DNA of 61,214 bases from positions 1 to 61,214 of the forward strand of contig NZ_AXAP01000049.1 in NCBI RefSeq assembly GCF_000472865.1, given 5' to 3'. The translations under genes and the position numbers were made by a program. A model generated the notes under the pieces. The model ran no database searches and was not told the origin of the DNA. It was given only the letters and a program-made list of their open reading frames with translations. The DNA is from Bradyrhizobium elkanii WSM2783 (lineage in GTDB: Bacteria; Pseudomonadota; Alphaproteobacteria; Rhizobiales; Xanthobacteraceae). Shown in pieces: positions 16,108 through 24,936 of this stretch; position 1 is the first letter of the stretch; every line of letters begins with the position of its first letter.

Positions 16108-18114
16108 ATGGACCGCTCAAAGCTCTACCGGCGTTTTCGCACCCTGCTGATCGCCAACCGCGGCGAGATCGCTTGCCGCGTGATCCGCACCGCCAAGGCC
16201 ATGGGCCTGCGCACCGTCGCGGTTTATTCCGAGGCCGACCGCGATGCCCTGCATGTCGCGCTCGCCGACGAGGCCGTGCTGCTGGGCCCGGCCCGGGCGC
16301 GCGACAGCTATCTCAACATCCAGCGCGTGATCGAAGCGGCGCGCGAGACCGGGGCCGAGGCTGTTCATCCCGGCTACGGCTTCTTGTCCGAGAACGCGGA
16401 ATTCGCACAAGCCTGCTTCGAGGCAGGGTTGGTGTTCGTCGGCCCGACGGCCGAGATGATGAACGCGATGGGCTCGAAATCCGGCTCCAAGGCGCTGATG
16501 GAGAAGGCGGATGTGCCGCTGGTGCCCGGCTATCACGGCGAGGCGCAGGACGAGGCCACTCTGGCAAAAGCCGCGGAGCGTATCGGTTTCCCGGTGCTGG
16601 TGAAGGCCTCGGCCGGCGGCGGCGGCCGCGGCATGCGGGTGGTCAATTCAGCAGCCGAGCTGTCGGCTGCAATCATCAGCGCCAAGCGCGAGGCCAAGGC
16701 GGCATTCGGCGACGACCGCATGCTGATCGAGAAATACGTCCAGAACCCGCGCCATATCGAGGTGCAGATCATCGGCGACAGCCATGGCAATCTGCTCTCG
16801 CTATGGGAGCGCGAATGCACACTGCAGCGCCGGCACCAGAAGGTGATCGAGGAAGCGCCGTCGCCGACGCTGAATGCCACCCAGCGCGAGACCGTCTGCG
16901 CCGCCGCGCGAAAGGCGGCCGCGGCTGTCAATTACGTGGGCGCCGGCACCATCGAATTCGTCTCCGATGGCAGGGACGTGTTCTTCATCGAGATGAACAC
17001 GCGCCTGCAGGTCGAGCATCCCGTCACCGAACTGATCACCGGCGTCGATCTCGTGGAATGGCAACTCCGCGTCGCCTTCGGCGAGAAGCTGCCGCTAACC
17101 CAGAACGAAATCAAGCTGAACGGCCACGCCATCGAGGCGCGGGTCTATGCGGAAAATCCGCAGAAGAACTTCATGCCGTCGGTCGGACGCATCAAGACCT
17201 GGCGCACGCCGGGGGAGGGCGACGGCTTGCGCATCGATGCCGGCTATCGCAGCGGCGATAACGTCTCGCCGTATTATGACGCGATGCTGGCAAAGGTGAT
17301 CGCGTGGGCGCCGACGCGCGAGATCGCGATCGAGAAGCTCAATCGCGGGCTGGAAGAAGCCGACGTCCGCGGCATCGTCACCAACATCCCGTTCCTGTCG
17401 GCGCTGGTGACGCATCCTGCTGTGGTTGCGAATGCCATCGATACCGGCTTCATTGAGCGCGAACTGAAGAGCCTGACCGCAGAACGTGGGGCTGCCGGTG
17501 CGTTCGAGCTGTGCGCCGCGGTCGCTGCGATCTTGAATGAGGAGCAGAAGGCTGCACGGAAGGAGGCGCATTCGCCGTGGCAGACCTTCGGCTGGATGCC
17601 GGTCGGCCAACGGCAGCGGGTGTTTTCGTTCCGGCAGGGGCAGGGCGCGGAACAGAAGGTGACGCTGCGCTATGGCAACGGGCCGTCGACGGTGTTGGTC
17701 GGCGATCGCACGTTCGCGCTGGCGCTGGCGCCGTCCGCGGATGAGGGCTTTGATCTGACGCTTGATGGCACGAAATCCGGTGTCGTGGCCGTGATCGAAG
17801 GTCATGAGCTCTATTTGCGCACCCGCAACGGCCGCTTCGACCTGCACTGGGTCGATCCGTTCGGCGGCGAGACCGAGGAGCAGGTCGGCGAGGACAAAAT
17901 CGTCGCGCCGCTGCCGGGCACCGTTGTCGCCCTGCTTGCCGAAGAGGGCGCGATGTTGGAGAAGGGCGCGGCGATCCTGACGCTGGAAGTGATGAAGATG
18001 GAACAGACGTTGCGCGCGCCGTATGCCGGCGTGCTGAAGAAGCTGAAATGCAAGGTGGGCGATATCGTCGGCGAGGGCGTCGAGCTCGCCGAAGTCGAGC
18101 CGGTGGCCGCGTGA
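16108..18114 (+). CDS. mccA: Methylcrotonoyl-CoA carboxylase, biotin-carboxylase (alpha) subunit
   Basis: 668 residues. Biotin carboxylase domain (about 1-450): LLIANRGEIACRVIRTAKAMG, HPGYGFLSENAEFA, the glycine-rich ATP loop KASAGGGGRGMR, and MNTRLQVEHPVTE. A connecting BT-like domain follows, then a biotinyl carrier domain with EVMKMEQ, where Lys630 is the biotinylation site. It makes carboxybiotin from bicarbonate and ATP. Fused BC-BCCP subunits are standard for MCC and PCC; its pairing with mccB and hmgL favours MCC. Its last base overlaps the hmgL start codon. Confidence 0.93.
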   Translation: MDRSKLYRRFRTLLIANRGEIACRVIRTAKAMGLRTVAVYSEADRDALHVALADEAVLLGPARARDSYLNIQRVIEAARETGAEAVHPGYGFLSENAEFAQACFEAGLVFVGPTAEMMNAMGSKSGSKALMEKADVPLVPGYHGEAQDEATLAKAAERIGFPVLVKASAGGGGRGMRVVNSAAELSAAIISAKREAKAAFGDDRMLIEKYVQNPRHIEVQIIGDSHGNLLSLWERECTLQRRHQKVIEEAPSPTLNATQRETVCAAARKAAAAVNYVGAGTIEFVSDGRDVFFIEMNTRLQVEHPVTELITGVDLVEWQLRVAFGEKLPLTQNEIKLNGHAIEARVYAENPQKNFMPSVGRIKTWRTPGEGDGLRIDAGYRSGDNVSPYYDAMLAKVIAWAPTREIAIEKLNRGLEEADVRGIVTNIPFLSALVTHPAVVANAIDTGFIERELKSLTAERGAAGAFELCAAVAAILNEEQKAARKEAHSPWQTFGWMPVGQRQRVFSFRQGQGAEQKVTLRYGNGPSTVLVGDRTFALALAPSADEGFDLTLDGTKSGVVAVIEGHELYLRTRNGRFDLHWVDPFGGETEEQVGEDKIVAPLPGTVVALLAEEGAMLEKGAAILTLEVMKMEQTLRAPYAGVLKKLKCKVGDIVGEGVELAEVEPVAA

Positions 18115-19013
18115 TGAGCGAGCCCGTCCGCATCGTCGAGGTCGGCCCGCGCGACGGGCTGCAGAACGAGAAGACGCCGATCAGCGTCGCCGATCGGATC
18201 GCCTTCATCGAGCGACTGATCGGCGCCGGCTTGCCGATCGTCGAGGTCGGCGCCTTCGTGTCGCCGAAGGCGGTCCCGCAGATGGTGGGATCGGCCGAGG
18301 TGCTGCGCGGCGTCAGCCATCTTCCCGGCGAATTCCACGTGCTGGTGCCGAACGAGAAGGGCTATGAGGCCTCGCAGGCCGCCGGCGCCAAGGTGATCGC
18401 GGTGTTTGCCTCGGCCTCCGAAGGTTTCTCGCGCGCCAATATCAATTGCTCGATCGCGGAATCGATCGAGCGCTTCAAGCCGGTGCTGGCGCGCGCCAAG
18501 GCCGACGGCATCAAGGTGCGCGGCTATATCTCCTGCGTGCTCGGCTGCCCCTTCGACGGCGAGGTGAAGCCGCAGGCGGTCGTCGACGTTGCCAGGACGC
18601 TGTGGGATCTCGGCTGCTATGAGATATCGCTAGGCGACACCATCGGCGTCGGCACGCCGGTCAAGGCGCGGCACCTGATGCGAGCGGTCGCAGGCGAGGT
18701 ACCGGCACAAAACCTCGCGATGCATTTCCACGACACCTACGGCCAGGCGCTCGCCAACCTCTACGCCGGCATGGAGGAGGGCGTCCGCGTCATCGATTCC
18801 GCCGCCGGCGGCCTCGGCGGCTGCCCCTATGCACCCGGCGCCACCGGCAATGTCGCGACCGAGGACGTCGTCTACATGCTCGAGGGCATGGGCATCAAAA
18901 TCGGCGTCGACATGGACAAGCTGCTCGCCGCAACCAACGAAGTGAGCCGTTTGCTCGGCCGTCCGCCGGTAAGCCGCGTCGCCAACGCGCTGAACGCGAA
19001 GAAGAAGCTATGA
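18114..19013 (+). CDS. Hydroxymethylglutaryl-CoA lyase
   Basis: 299 residues, full length. It cleaves HMG-CoA to acetoacetate and acetyl-CoA, the last step of leucine degradation. Visible motifs: VEVGPRDGLQNE (metal and substrate), SCVLGCPFDGEV, HFHDTYGQALAN (metal-binding His-x-His), and the catalytic-Cys loop GGLGGCPYAPGATGN near the C-terminus. The ATG overlaps the TGA of mccA (tgATGa), so translation is coupled. The gene ends convergently, overlapping the last codons of the HD-domain gene by six bases. The family symbol is usually mvaB, hmgL or liuE; none is asserted here. Confidence 0.93.
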   Translation: MSEPVRIVEVGPRDGLQNEKTPISVADRIAFIERLIGAGLPIVEVGAFVSPKAVPQMVGSAEVLRGVSHLPGEFHVLVPNEKGYEASQAAGAKVIAVFASASEGFSRANINCSIAESIERFKPVLARAKADGIKVRGYISCVLGCPFDGEVKPQAVVDVARTLWDLGCYEISLGDTIGVGTPVKARHLMRAVAGEVPAQNLAMHFHDTYGQALANLYAGMEEGVRVIDSAAGGLGGCPYAPGATGNVATEDVVYMLEGMGIKIGVDMDKLLAATNEVSRLLGRPPVSRVANALNAKKKL

Positions 19014-20093
19014 GCTAAGCGCTATGTCGCTCGGCGGCTTTAAGCTTATTCCCAATTCCCCTAGCAGTTCGGCGGCTTTTTCCATTCTCCCACCCTGAGT
19101 TTTCGAGCCTTTTCGCCTAACAAGTTCCCCGCGCCAATCGGATACTTTCTCTACTCGCGCGAGCCAATGTATTGTTGCCGCTAGCTCCAGAACGATGGAA
19201 TTGCACGAAGCAAAGTGTTGAAGAATTCCTTTCACCGTGTCGGCTGGAAGAGCTCCAACTTGATGGATGTTCCCAGTCGGCTTATCAGCTTTGAAAATGC
19301 TGAACGGGGAACCGTCCGACACGCGATACCCAATTTCCTCGAACAATATCCCGCTGAATTTACTGTCCGATATTCCATTGGTTACCTCGTCCGAAAACGG
19401 ACCGAAGTTGTAGTAGTAGTACGATGCACCGCTTCGCAAACCGAGAGCGTCCAGAAGATAGATTGTCTTTTGCATGCGAGTTCGGCCAGCCCCAGAGCCT
19501 GTCATTAGTTTGTCGCGCTGTAGATAGTCCAATCGATCAGCATCAAACGAACTCGAAACAACTGCAGCGTAAAGGTCTGCGGGCTCACTTTTCAGCAACT
19601 CCGCGACTTCTTCAGCCATACTGGCGCCGAACGACTTCGAGAGAATTTTTCGAACTTGGCCGGCTGGATTGGTAATGATTTCGGCGGTCCACTGTTCGTG
19701 GCTCTTGTACGCACCTGGGGTACCGCGAAGCCTCGATTTTTCCGCTTCTTCGAAGGCGTGGCTGAAGGGACCATGGCCAAGATCGTGCAGCAGCGCCGCA
19801 AGCAGAGAAACACGCATTCGATGCGGGGTCGATTGCTGTACTGGAATTTGACTTATTGCTACCTTCATCAAGCGGCGTGCGACGTGAAACACGCCGACGC
19901 AATGTGCAAAGCGAGTATGTGTGGCTCCCGGGAAGGTAAATTCAGAAACTCCAAGCTGCTTCACTCTCCGGAGACGTTGAAACTCTGGAGTGTCTAGGAG
20001 TTCCCATGCAGCTCGGTCGATCTCATCGGATAAATTGAACACGATAAGTCCGTGGATTGGGTCGCGAATTCGTTTCGTCGGCTCAATCGACAT
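19008..20093 (-). CDS. HD-domain nucleotide phosphohydrolase fused to a YwgA-like C-terminal domain
   Basis: 361 residues. N-terminal half (about 5-200) is a COG1078/SAMHD1-like HD hydrolase: RIRDPIHGLI, EFQRLRRVKQLG, metal ligands H64 (TRFAHCVGVFH), H103-D104 (LLHDLGHGPFSH) and the final Asp in FDADRLDYLQRD (184-193). The usual family then continues with its own long C-terminal region. Here the chain switches at about residue 203 to RTRMQKTIYLLDALGL, SYYYYNFGPFSDEV and LELAATIHWLA. It ends RRKGSKTQGGRMEKAAELLGELGI, the layout of YwgA/COG3432-type proteins (QK..YLL, YYYGPFS, ELAATIHWL, EKA.ELL..LGI). HD members hydrolyse dNTPs. The gene is clearly poorer in G+C than its neighbours (26/60 in 19321-19380), suggesting recent transfer. 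The fusion call rests on motif reading. Confidence 0.8.
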   Translation of the reverse strand: MSIEPTKRIRDPIHGLIVFNLSDEIDRAAWELLDTPEFQRLRRVKQLGVSEFTFPGATHTRFAHCVGVFHVARRLMKVAISQIPVQQSTPHRMRVSLLAALLHDLGHGPFSHAFEEAEKSRLRGTPGAYKSHEQWTAEIITNPAGQVRKILSKSFGASMAEEVAELLKSEPADLYAAVVSSSFDADRLDYLQRDKLMTGSGAGRTRMQKTIYLLDALGLRSGASYYYYNFGPFSDEVTNGISDSKFSGILFEEIGYRVSDGSPFSIFKADKPTGNIHQVGALPADTVKGILQHFASCNSIVLELAATIHWLARVEKVSDWRGELVRRKGSKTQGGRMEKAAELLGELGISLKPPSDIALSS

Positions 20094-20237
20094 TTCTAGA
20101 ACATTTCATGAACGTTAGGAAGGAGCAATCACTTATCAGCACATTCTTTCGCGATTCGCGATTGAAAATGGTTAACAAAACCACCGTATGTAGTTGCTCT
20201 AGCCCGACTTGGCACAAGAGATGCGTTGTCTCTCCCG

Positions 20238-21596
20238 CTATCGTACGCCTTCCGGCCCCATCACGAGATTCGGCAGCCATGTCGAGATCCCCGGAAAGAA
20301 GCAGAGCAACAGCACCGCCAGCATCATCAGGAGCACGAACGGCAGCGTGCCCCAGATCACCTCGCTCAAGGGAATATCGGGCGCGACGTTGCGGATGACG
20401 AAGATGTTCAATCCGACCGGCGGATGGATCAGGCCCATTTCCATCACGATGGTCATCACCACGCCGAACCAGATGATGTCGAAATTGGCGGCGCGGAGCG
20501 GCGGCAGGATGATCGGCGCGGTCATCAGGATGATCGAGACCGGCGGCAGGAAGAAGCCGAGCACGATCACCATGAGGAGGATCGCCACGAGCAATTCCCA
20601 GCGCGGCAGGTGCATCGCGACGATCGCCTCCGCGGCCGACTGCGAGATGTGCAGATAGCTCATCACGTAGGAATAGAGCAGCGACATGCCGATGATCATC
20701 ATCAGCATGGTCGACTCGCGGATGGTGGATTTCAGGATCGGCTCGAGGTCGCTCGGCTTCCAGACGCTATAGATCACCGCGATCAGCCCGAGCGCCAACA
20801 GCCCGCCGAGGCCGGCGGTCTCCGACGGCGTCGCGTAACCGCCATAGAGCGCGATCATCACGCCGGTCAGGAGCAGCACGAACGGCAGCACCCGCGGCAG
20901 CGCGTTGAAGCGGTCGGCCATCGTGAACTCGTCGCGCTGCAGGATCGCGGCATCCGCACCGGTCGCGTCATAGGCGGCGCGCGCGGCCGCATACTCCTTG
21001 CGGAAACGGAACATCGCGTAGATGCCGAACAGCGTCACCAGCAACAGGCCCGGTCCGATGCCGGCGAGGAACAGGCGCCCCAGCGATTTCTCCGCCGCGA
21101 CTGCGAACAGGATCATGGTGATCGAGGGCGGCAGCAGGATGCCGAGCGTGCCGCCGGCGGCGATGATCCCTGCGGCAAAGCCGCCGGAATAGCCGCGCTT
21201 GCGCATCTCGGGGATGCCGGCCGAGCCGATCGCCGAGCAGGTCGCCGGCGAGGATCCCGCCATCGCGGCAAACAGCGCGCAGGCGAACACGTTGGCAACC
21301 CCGAGGCCGCCGGGCACGCGATGCAGCCAGGCGTGCAGCGCCGAATAGAGATCCTGGCCCGCGCGGGATTTGCCGATCGCCGCGCCCTTCAGGATGAACA
21401 GCGGGATCGACAAGAGCGTGATCGAGGCCATCTCCTCGTAGACGTTCTGCGTCACCGTATCGAGCGAGGCCGTCGGCATGTAGATCGCCATGAACACGAC
21501 CGCGACTGCGCCCAAAGCAAACGCAATGGGCATGCCCGAGAACATCGCAAACAGGGTGGCAAGCCCGTAGCTGATGCCGATCCCAAGTACAGTCAT
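20238..21596 (-). CDS. dctM: TRAP transporter large permease (DctM)
   Basis: 452 residues, about 12 hydrophobic segments, the size of the DctM/ion-transporter superfamily subunit. SIPLFILKGAAIG, GSSPATCSAIG, GFAAGIIAAGGTLGILLPPSITMI and LIHPPVGLNIFVI are family signatures. It uses the Na+ gradient to import the substrate delivered by the periplasmic DctP. ATG 21596 overlaps the dctQ stop by four bases; the open frame continues upstream but inside dctQ. It is the last gene of the dctPQM operon; the HD-domain gene follows on the same strand after 144 bases. Confidence 0.93.
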   Translation of the reverse strand: MTVLGIGISYGLATLFAMFSGMPIAFALGAVAVVFMAIYMPTASLDTVTQNVYEEMASITLLSIPLFILKGAAIGKSRAGQDLYSALHAWLHRVPGGLGVANVFACALFAAMAGSSPATCSAIGSAGIPEMRKRGYSGGFAAGIIAAGGTLGILLPPSITMILFAVAAEKSLGRLFLAGIGPGLLLVTLFGIYAMFRFRKEYAAARAAYDATGADAAILQRDEFTMADRFNALPRVLPFVLLLTGVMIALYGGYATPSETAGLGGLLALGLIAVIYSVWKPSDLEPILKSTIRESTMLMMIIGMSLLYSYVMSYLHISQSAAEAIVAMHLPRWELLVAILLMVIVLGFFLPPVSIILMTAPIILPPLRAANFDIIWFGVVMTIVMEMGLIHPPVGLNIFVIRNVAPDIPLSEVIWGTLPFVLLMMLAVLLLCFFPGISTWLPNLVMGPEGVR

Positions 21597-22147
21597 CGGC
21601 GCGCACCACCCAGCAGGGGAATGATGATCTGCAGCAGGAGCTGCAGGCAGAGCAGCGACATACCCAGCGCCATCAGCACGTAGGGGATCGCAAGCGGCGG
21701 CGACCACATCGAGTTCGAGACTTGGCCATCGACATAGGCTTCATGCGCCAACGTCCAGGATTTCCAGGCAAAGAAGGCACAGAAGGCCAAGCTTGCGACA
21801 TCGACCAGCCACAGCCTGATGCGATTTGCGAGCGGCGACATCAGCCCGACAAAGGCCTCGATGCTGACATGGCCGCGCTGGGCCTGCACATAGGCCGCCG
21901 TCATGAAGGTCGCGCCGACCAGGAGGAATACCGCGGCCTCGTCCTGCCAGTAGTTCGGGCTATGAAACAGCGCGCGGCCGAGCACGCTGTAGCTCAGGAT
22001 CACGCAGGCCGCGATCAGCGCGATGGAGGCGAAGACCACGATGATGTTGTTGCAGATGCCAAGCACGCGCGACAGCGCTGCCACGAGTGCATTGCCCGTG
22101 ACGGCGGTCTGGCGTTCGGCTTGATCCGCGACCGGACCATGCATCAT
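21593..22147 (-). CDS. dctQ: TRAP transporter small permease (DctQ)
   Basis: 184 residues with four membrane segments. RALFHSPNYWQDEAAVFLLVGATFMTAAYVQAQRGHVSIE is the DctQ signature region. Its start overlaps the dctP stop (ATGA) and its stop overlaps the dctM start, so the three are translationally coupled. It partners DctM in the inner membrane. Confidence 0.92.
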   Translation of the reverse strand: MMHGPVADQAERQTAVTGNALVAALSRVLGICNNIIVVFASIALIAACVILSYSVLGRALFHSPNYWQDEAAVFLLVGATFMTAAYVQAQRGHVSIEAFVGLMSPLANRIRLWLVDVASLAFCAFFAWKSWTLAHEAYVDGQVSNSMWSPPLAIPYVLMALGMSLLCLQLLLQIIIPLLGGARR

Positions 22148-23166
22148 GCGGCGACGTCGCTTGCGAGCTTCAACAGATTAGCTGCCGTCGCGGTTTTAGC
22201 ACCATAGTCCTTCCAGGCGGTATCGCGCGCAATGTCGCGCCACTTGTTGACGGTGACTGCGTCAAGCGCGCTGACCTTTGCCCCGGCCTTCTCGTAGACC
22301 TTGGCGACCTCGACATCGTCGTCCTGCGCGCCCTTCTTGCCGAAGGCCTCGAGCTCCGCGCCGACCGCAAGGATGACGTCCTGCTGCTTCTTCGGCAGCT
22401 TGTCGAAGATCGCTTTCGACATCATCAACGGCTCCAGCATGAACCAGTAGGAGGTGCCGGCGCCGGAGGTGAGCGATTTCGCGACTTCCTCCAGGCGGAA
22501 CGAGATCAGGCTGGTGGAGGAGGTGATGCCGGCGTCGCAGGCGCCGGTCTGCATCGCAGCATAAAGCTCGTTGGAGGGCACCGACAGCACGGCTGCGCCG
22601 GCCGTCTGCAGCACCATGTCCATCTCGCGGGAGCCGCCGCGTACCTTCATGCCCTTGGCGTCCTCGGGCGCCACGATCGGCTTGGAGCGGCTGGCGACGC
22701 CGCCGGCCTGCCAGACCCAGGTCAGGAGGATGATGCCCTTATCCGCCAGGAAGTCGGAGAGCGCCTTGCCGACCGGCTCCTTCTTCCAGCGCAGGCCCTG
22801 GTCGTAGGTCGTGACCAGGCCCGGCATCAGGCCGATATTGGTCTCCGGCAGCTCGCCCCCGGCATAGGGCATCGGGTAGAGGCTGATATCGAGCGCGCCC
22901 TTGCGCATGGCCGAGAACTGCGCATTGGTCTTGATCAGCGAGGAATTCGGATAGACTTCGGCAGCGATCTCGCCGCCCGAGCGCTTCGCCACCTCAGCGG
23001 CGAACATCCGGCACAGCCGGTCGCGAAAATCGCCCTTGTCGATGGTGCCGCCGGGGAACTGGTGCGAGACTTTCAGCGTGGTCGCGGCATGAGCGGTTCC
23101 GACGCTGAAGCGTAGCACCGCGGGCGCGGCAAGCGCCGTGGCAAAAAGGTGACGGCGAGTGAGCAT
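22144..23166 (-). CDS. dctP: TRAP transporter substrate-binding protein (DctP)
   Basis: 340 residues from ATG 23166, with GGGAG seven bases upstream and a twin-arginine-like signal (LTRRHLFATALAAPAVL, cleavage near THA-ATT). DctP fold: TLKVSHQFPGGT, MRKGALDISLYP, GVASRSKPIVAPEDAKGMKVR, NELYAAMQTGACDAGITS. The conserved Arg in the MKVRGG segment usually binds a substrate carboxylate, so an organic acid is likely, but the substrate is unknown. First gene of dctPQM. A longer upstream open frame is not supported. Confidence 0.92.
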   Translation of the reverse strand: MLTRRHLFATALAAPAVLRFSVGTAHAATTLKVSHQFPGGTIDKGDFRDRLCRMFAAEVAKRSGGEIAAEVYPNSSLIKTNAQFSAMRKGALDISLYPMPYAGGELPETNIGLMPGLVTTYDQGLRWKKEPVGKALSDFLADKGIILLTWVWQAGGVASRSKPIVAPEDAKGMKVRGGSREMDMVLQTAGAAVLSVPSNELYAAMQTGACDAGITSSTSLISFRLEEVAKSLTSGAGTSYWFMLEPLMMSKAIFDKLPKKQQDVILAVGAELEAFGKKGAQDDDVEVAKVYEKAGAKVSALDAVTVNKWRDIARDTAWKDYGAKTATAANLLKLASDVAA

Positions 23167-23486
23167 AAAGTTTCTCCCATTGGCAAAAGCTGTTCTTGTT
23201 TGGCGATAAGGCGGAACTTGAGGGCCGCATTTAGGCGAATTTGCCAGAATTTTCTCTAATCTGATAGTTTGAGGCGGCCTGGTGCATTGACGCCAAGCGT
23301 CACACCTGGAGCGGGTATTTTTGCACCGCACTGCGGCGGACGATGTGCCAAGGCCTAATTTTCGGGCAGCGCCGCTCCGCAACTCTTTCAAGACTTTGTG
23401 AGAGGGTAACAAGGGCCGTTCCGGCCGCGTCGAGGGGAGAGCGGCAGACGTCGCTCCACGATCACCCCTCAGCAAGGATGACCACC
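23167..23486. other. Divergent promoter region between dctP and the MxKDx gene
   Basis: About 320 bases with no convincing gene. It holds the dctP promoter (minus strand) and that of the MxKDx-repeat protein (plus strand). Hexamer-level promoter calls were not convincing by eye. Confidence 0.4.
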
Positions 23487-23732
23487 ATGACCTTCTCGAC
23501 CCGTATCGGCCTCAGCGTCTCGGCCGCTCTCGTCGCCCTCAGCGTCGCGCTCTCGCCTGCAGCCTTCGCTCAGGACAAGATGGGTAAGGACGACGCCATG
23601 AAGAAAGACACGATGTCCAAGGATACGATGTCCAAGGATGCCATGTCGAAGCATGACGGCATGAAGAAAAGCGACGGGATGATGAAGAAGGACGACGCGA
23701 TGAAGAAAGACGACGGCATGAAGAAGAACTGA
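23487..23732 (+). CDS. Secreted pentapeptide MxKDx-repeat protein
   Basis: 81 residues from ATG 23487, preceded by AAGGA at eight bases; an in-frame ATG at 23478 overlaps that site. A signal peptide (FSTRIGLSVSAALVALSVAL, cleavage after AFA) precedes about ten degenerate repeats of the form M-x-K-D/S-x (DKMGK, DAMKK, DTMSK, DAMSK, DGMKK). This is the known MxKDx small-protein family of proteobacteria, periplasmic and of unknown role. The DNA shows the tandem 15-base periodicity of the repeat. Confidence 0.8.
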   Translation: MTFSTRIGLSVSAALVALSVALSPAAFAQDKMGKDDAMKKDTMSKDTMSKDAMSKHDGMKKSDGMMKKDDAMKKDDGMKKN

Positions 23733-23794
23733 TCGCCGTCGCGTCCTCACTTCGTTTTCCGGATGCGGGGACGAAATTCGAGCAGCTTGAAGGA

Positions 23795-23893
23795 GGCTAA
23801 CCCGGGTGAAACGCCAGCGTAACCCGGACCGCTCGTAGACCAGGATGCAAATGTCCCGGGTTGGGCGTTCCGCTCCACCCGGGCTACGAGATC
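23795..23893. repeat. Dispersed intergenic repeat (CCCGGGT...ACCCGGG type)
   Basis: AACCCGGGTGAAACGCCAGC near 23800, AACCCGG near 23822, CCCGGGTTGGGCG near 23857 and CCACCCGGGCTACGAGAT near 23876 form an imperfect inverted-repeat block of the same class as 6543-6585. A weaker relative (AACCCGGGGCAAAATGCCAG) lies near 24368. It sits between convergent genes. Confidence 0.55.
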
Positions 23894-23940
23894 TCCGCTT
23901 CAGTTCGTGCTGCGTGCGGCGCGTGAGAGGCGGAAACGCC

Positions 23941-24297
23941 TCACCGCTTTTTCTTGCCGCGTTCCTTGCGGGCGGCGTAGCGCGCGTCGCGCTTGGCCTT
24001 CTGCTCGGCCTCGAGCGCGGCTTGCCGCGCGGCTTCCTCTTCCTTCTCGCGAGCGATTCGCGCCGCTTCCGCGGCTGCAGCCTCTTCCGCGAGGCGCTGT
24101 TGCTCGGCCTTGGCCGCCTCGCGCGCAAGCCGAGCCTGCTCGCGGTTGGCCGCGATCGTGGCGCGCTCGGCGGCGCGCGCCTGCACCCCGGGATCATCGG
24201 GCCCGGGGCGGGAACGGAATTTTTGCAAAATGTTCTGCCGGGACTGCTGCGCAGCCTTCTGGCGGTCGGAAAAGTTCGGTTCCTTGAAGCTGCTCAT
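23941..24297 (-). CDS. DUF6481-like coiled-coil protein
   Basis: 118 residues from ATG 24297 (FKEPNFSDRQKAAQQSRQNIL follows). Residues about 40-105 form an uninterrupted charged helix rich in Ala/Glu/Arg (EAAKAEQQRLAEEAAAAEAA), ending in a very basic RKERGKKKR tail. The N-terminal motif and length match the DUF6481 family of Hyphomicrobiales; its function is unknown. The highly basic tail suggests nucleic-acid or ribosome contact, which is inference. Monocistronic. Confidence 0.75.
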   Translation of the reverse strand: MSSFKEPNFSDRQKAAQQSRQNILQKFRSRPGPDDPGVQARAAERATIAANREQARLAREAAKAEQQRLAEEAAAAEAARIAREKEEEAARQAALEAEQKAKRDARYAARKERGKKKR

Positions 24298-24512
24298 AGA
24301 GAGCCTTGTTATCTTCACTGCTGATTGGAGGAATGATGAAAATCGGGTTCGGCGCAGCACATAAGTGAACCCGGGGCAAAATGCCAGCGTCCAATTTGGC
24401 ATGCCAAACGCGGGAGCTATCCGTAGTCAGCAATGTGCGCGCGGGAGAAGCGAGCCCATCGCCGAGAGCAATACGGTCATGCGCGTCGAACTTCGCTAAA
24501 ATTCTAGCCGAG

Positions 24513-24728
24513 CTAGAAGCTGTCGCGGTGGCGGGAGGTTCCCAGCACCCTGGCGACCGTCTGCGCCGTCATGGCCACGCGATCGGAGGTCCGCTGCGCT
24601 TCGAGCTTGTCCCGGGCTTTCTCGCGGATCAGGAGTTGGATCAATTCGAGCCGCTTGCTCTCGTCGACCGCTTCCGCCAGCAGTTTTTTGTAACGATGAT
24701 AGTCGTAGCCCGTTTCTTGTTTACCCAT
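24513..24728 (-). CDS. Small helical hypothetical protein with duplicated start region
   Basis: 71 residues: GKQETGYDYHRYKKLLAEAV, then a charged helix (DESKRLELIQLLIREKARDKLEAQ) and a C-terminal MTAQTVARVLG. No membrane segment. The ATG at 24728 sits in the second copy of a 13-base tandem duplication. The first copy supplies another ATG (24741) that has the better-spaced GGAG but opens a six-codon frame (MGKQHG, stop). Similar small proteins are common in Bradyrhizobium-like genomes; function unknown. Confidence 0.6.
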   Translation of the reverse strand: MGKQETGYDYHRYKKLLAEAVDESKRLELIQLLIREKARDKLEAQRTSDRVAMTAQTVARVLGTSRHRDSF

Positions 24729-24742
24729 GTTGTTTACCCATG
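24717..24742. repeat. 13-bp tandem duplication across a start codon
   Basis: TTGTTTACCCATG occurs twice back to back (24717-24729 and 24730-24742, plus strand). On the minus strand this makes two consecutive ATGGGTAAACAA starts in different frames. Confidence 0.9.
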
Positions 24743-24856
24743 GCGCGCTCCGCACACGCGCTTCCCGGAAGGCGCGCAGTGTTGAGCAGCGCGGGGACGC
24801 GCGCAACGGATTTGCGACACTTATGCCCAGGCTTTGCAGATTTGATCTGAAGTTGT

Positions 24857-24866
24857 TGTGATCACA
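24857..24866. promoter_or_regulatory. TGTGATCACA palindrome upstream of a small membrane protein
   Basis: A perfect 10-base palindrome 71 bases before ATG 24937. Its half sites equal those of the CRP-like site at 25150 but without the six-base spacer, so it is not a canonical CRP site. Confidence 0.3.
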
Positions 24867-24936
24867 CGGGTACTTGCGAAGCAGCTACTGCAACCACGAT
24901 CTCTTCTGCGGTGACGGTGCGGGAACCGACACGATC

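Noticed and set aside
23580..23730. Regular short repeats as a CRISPR array
   Set aside because: The 15-base periodicity encodes the MxKDx pentapeptide repeats; there are no spacers and no cas genes.
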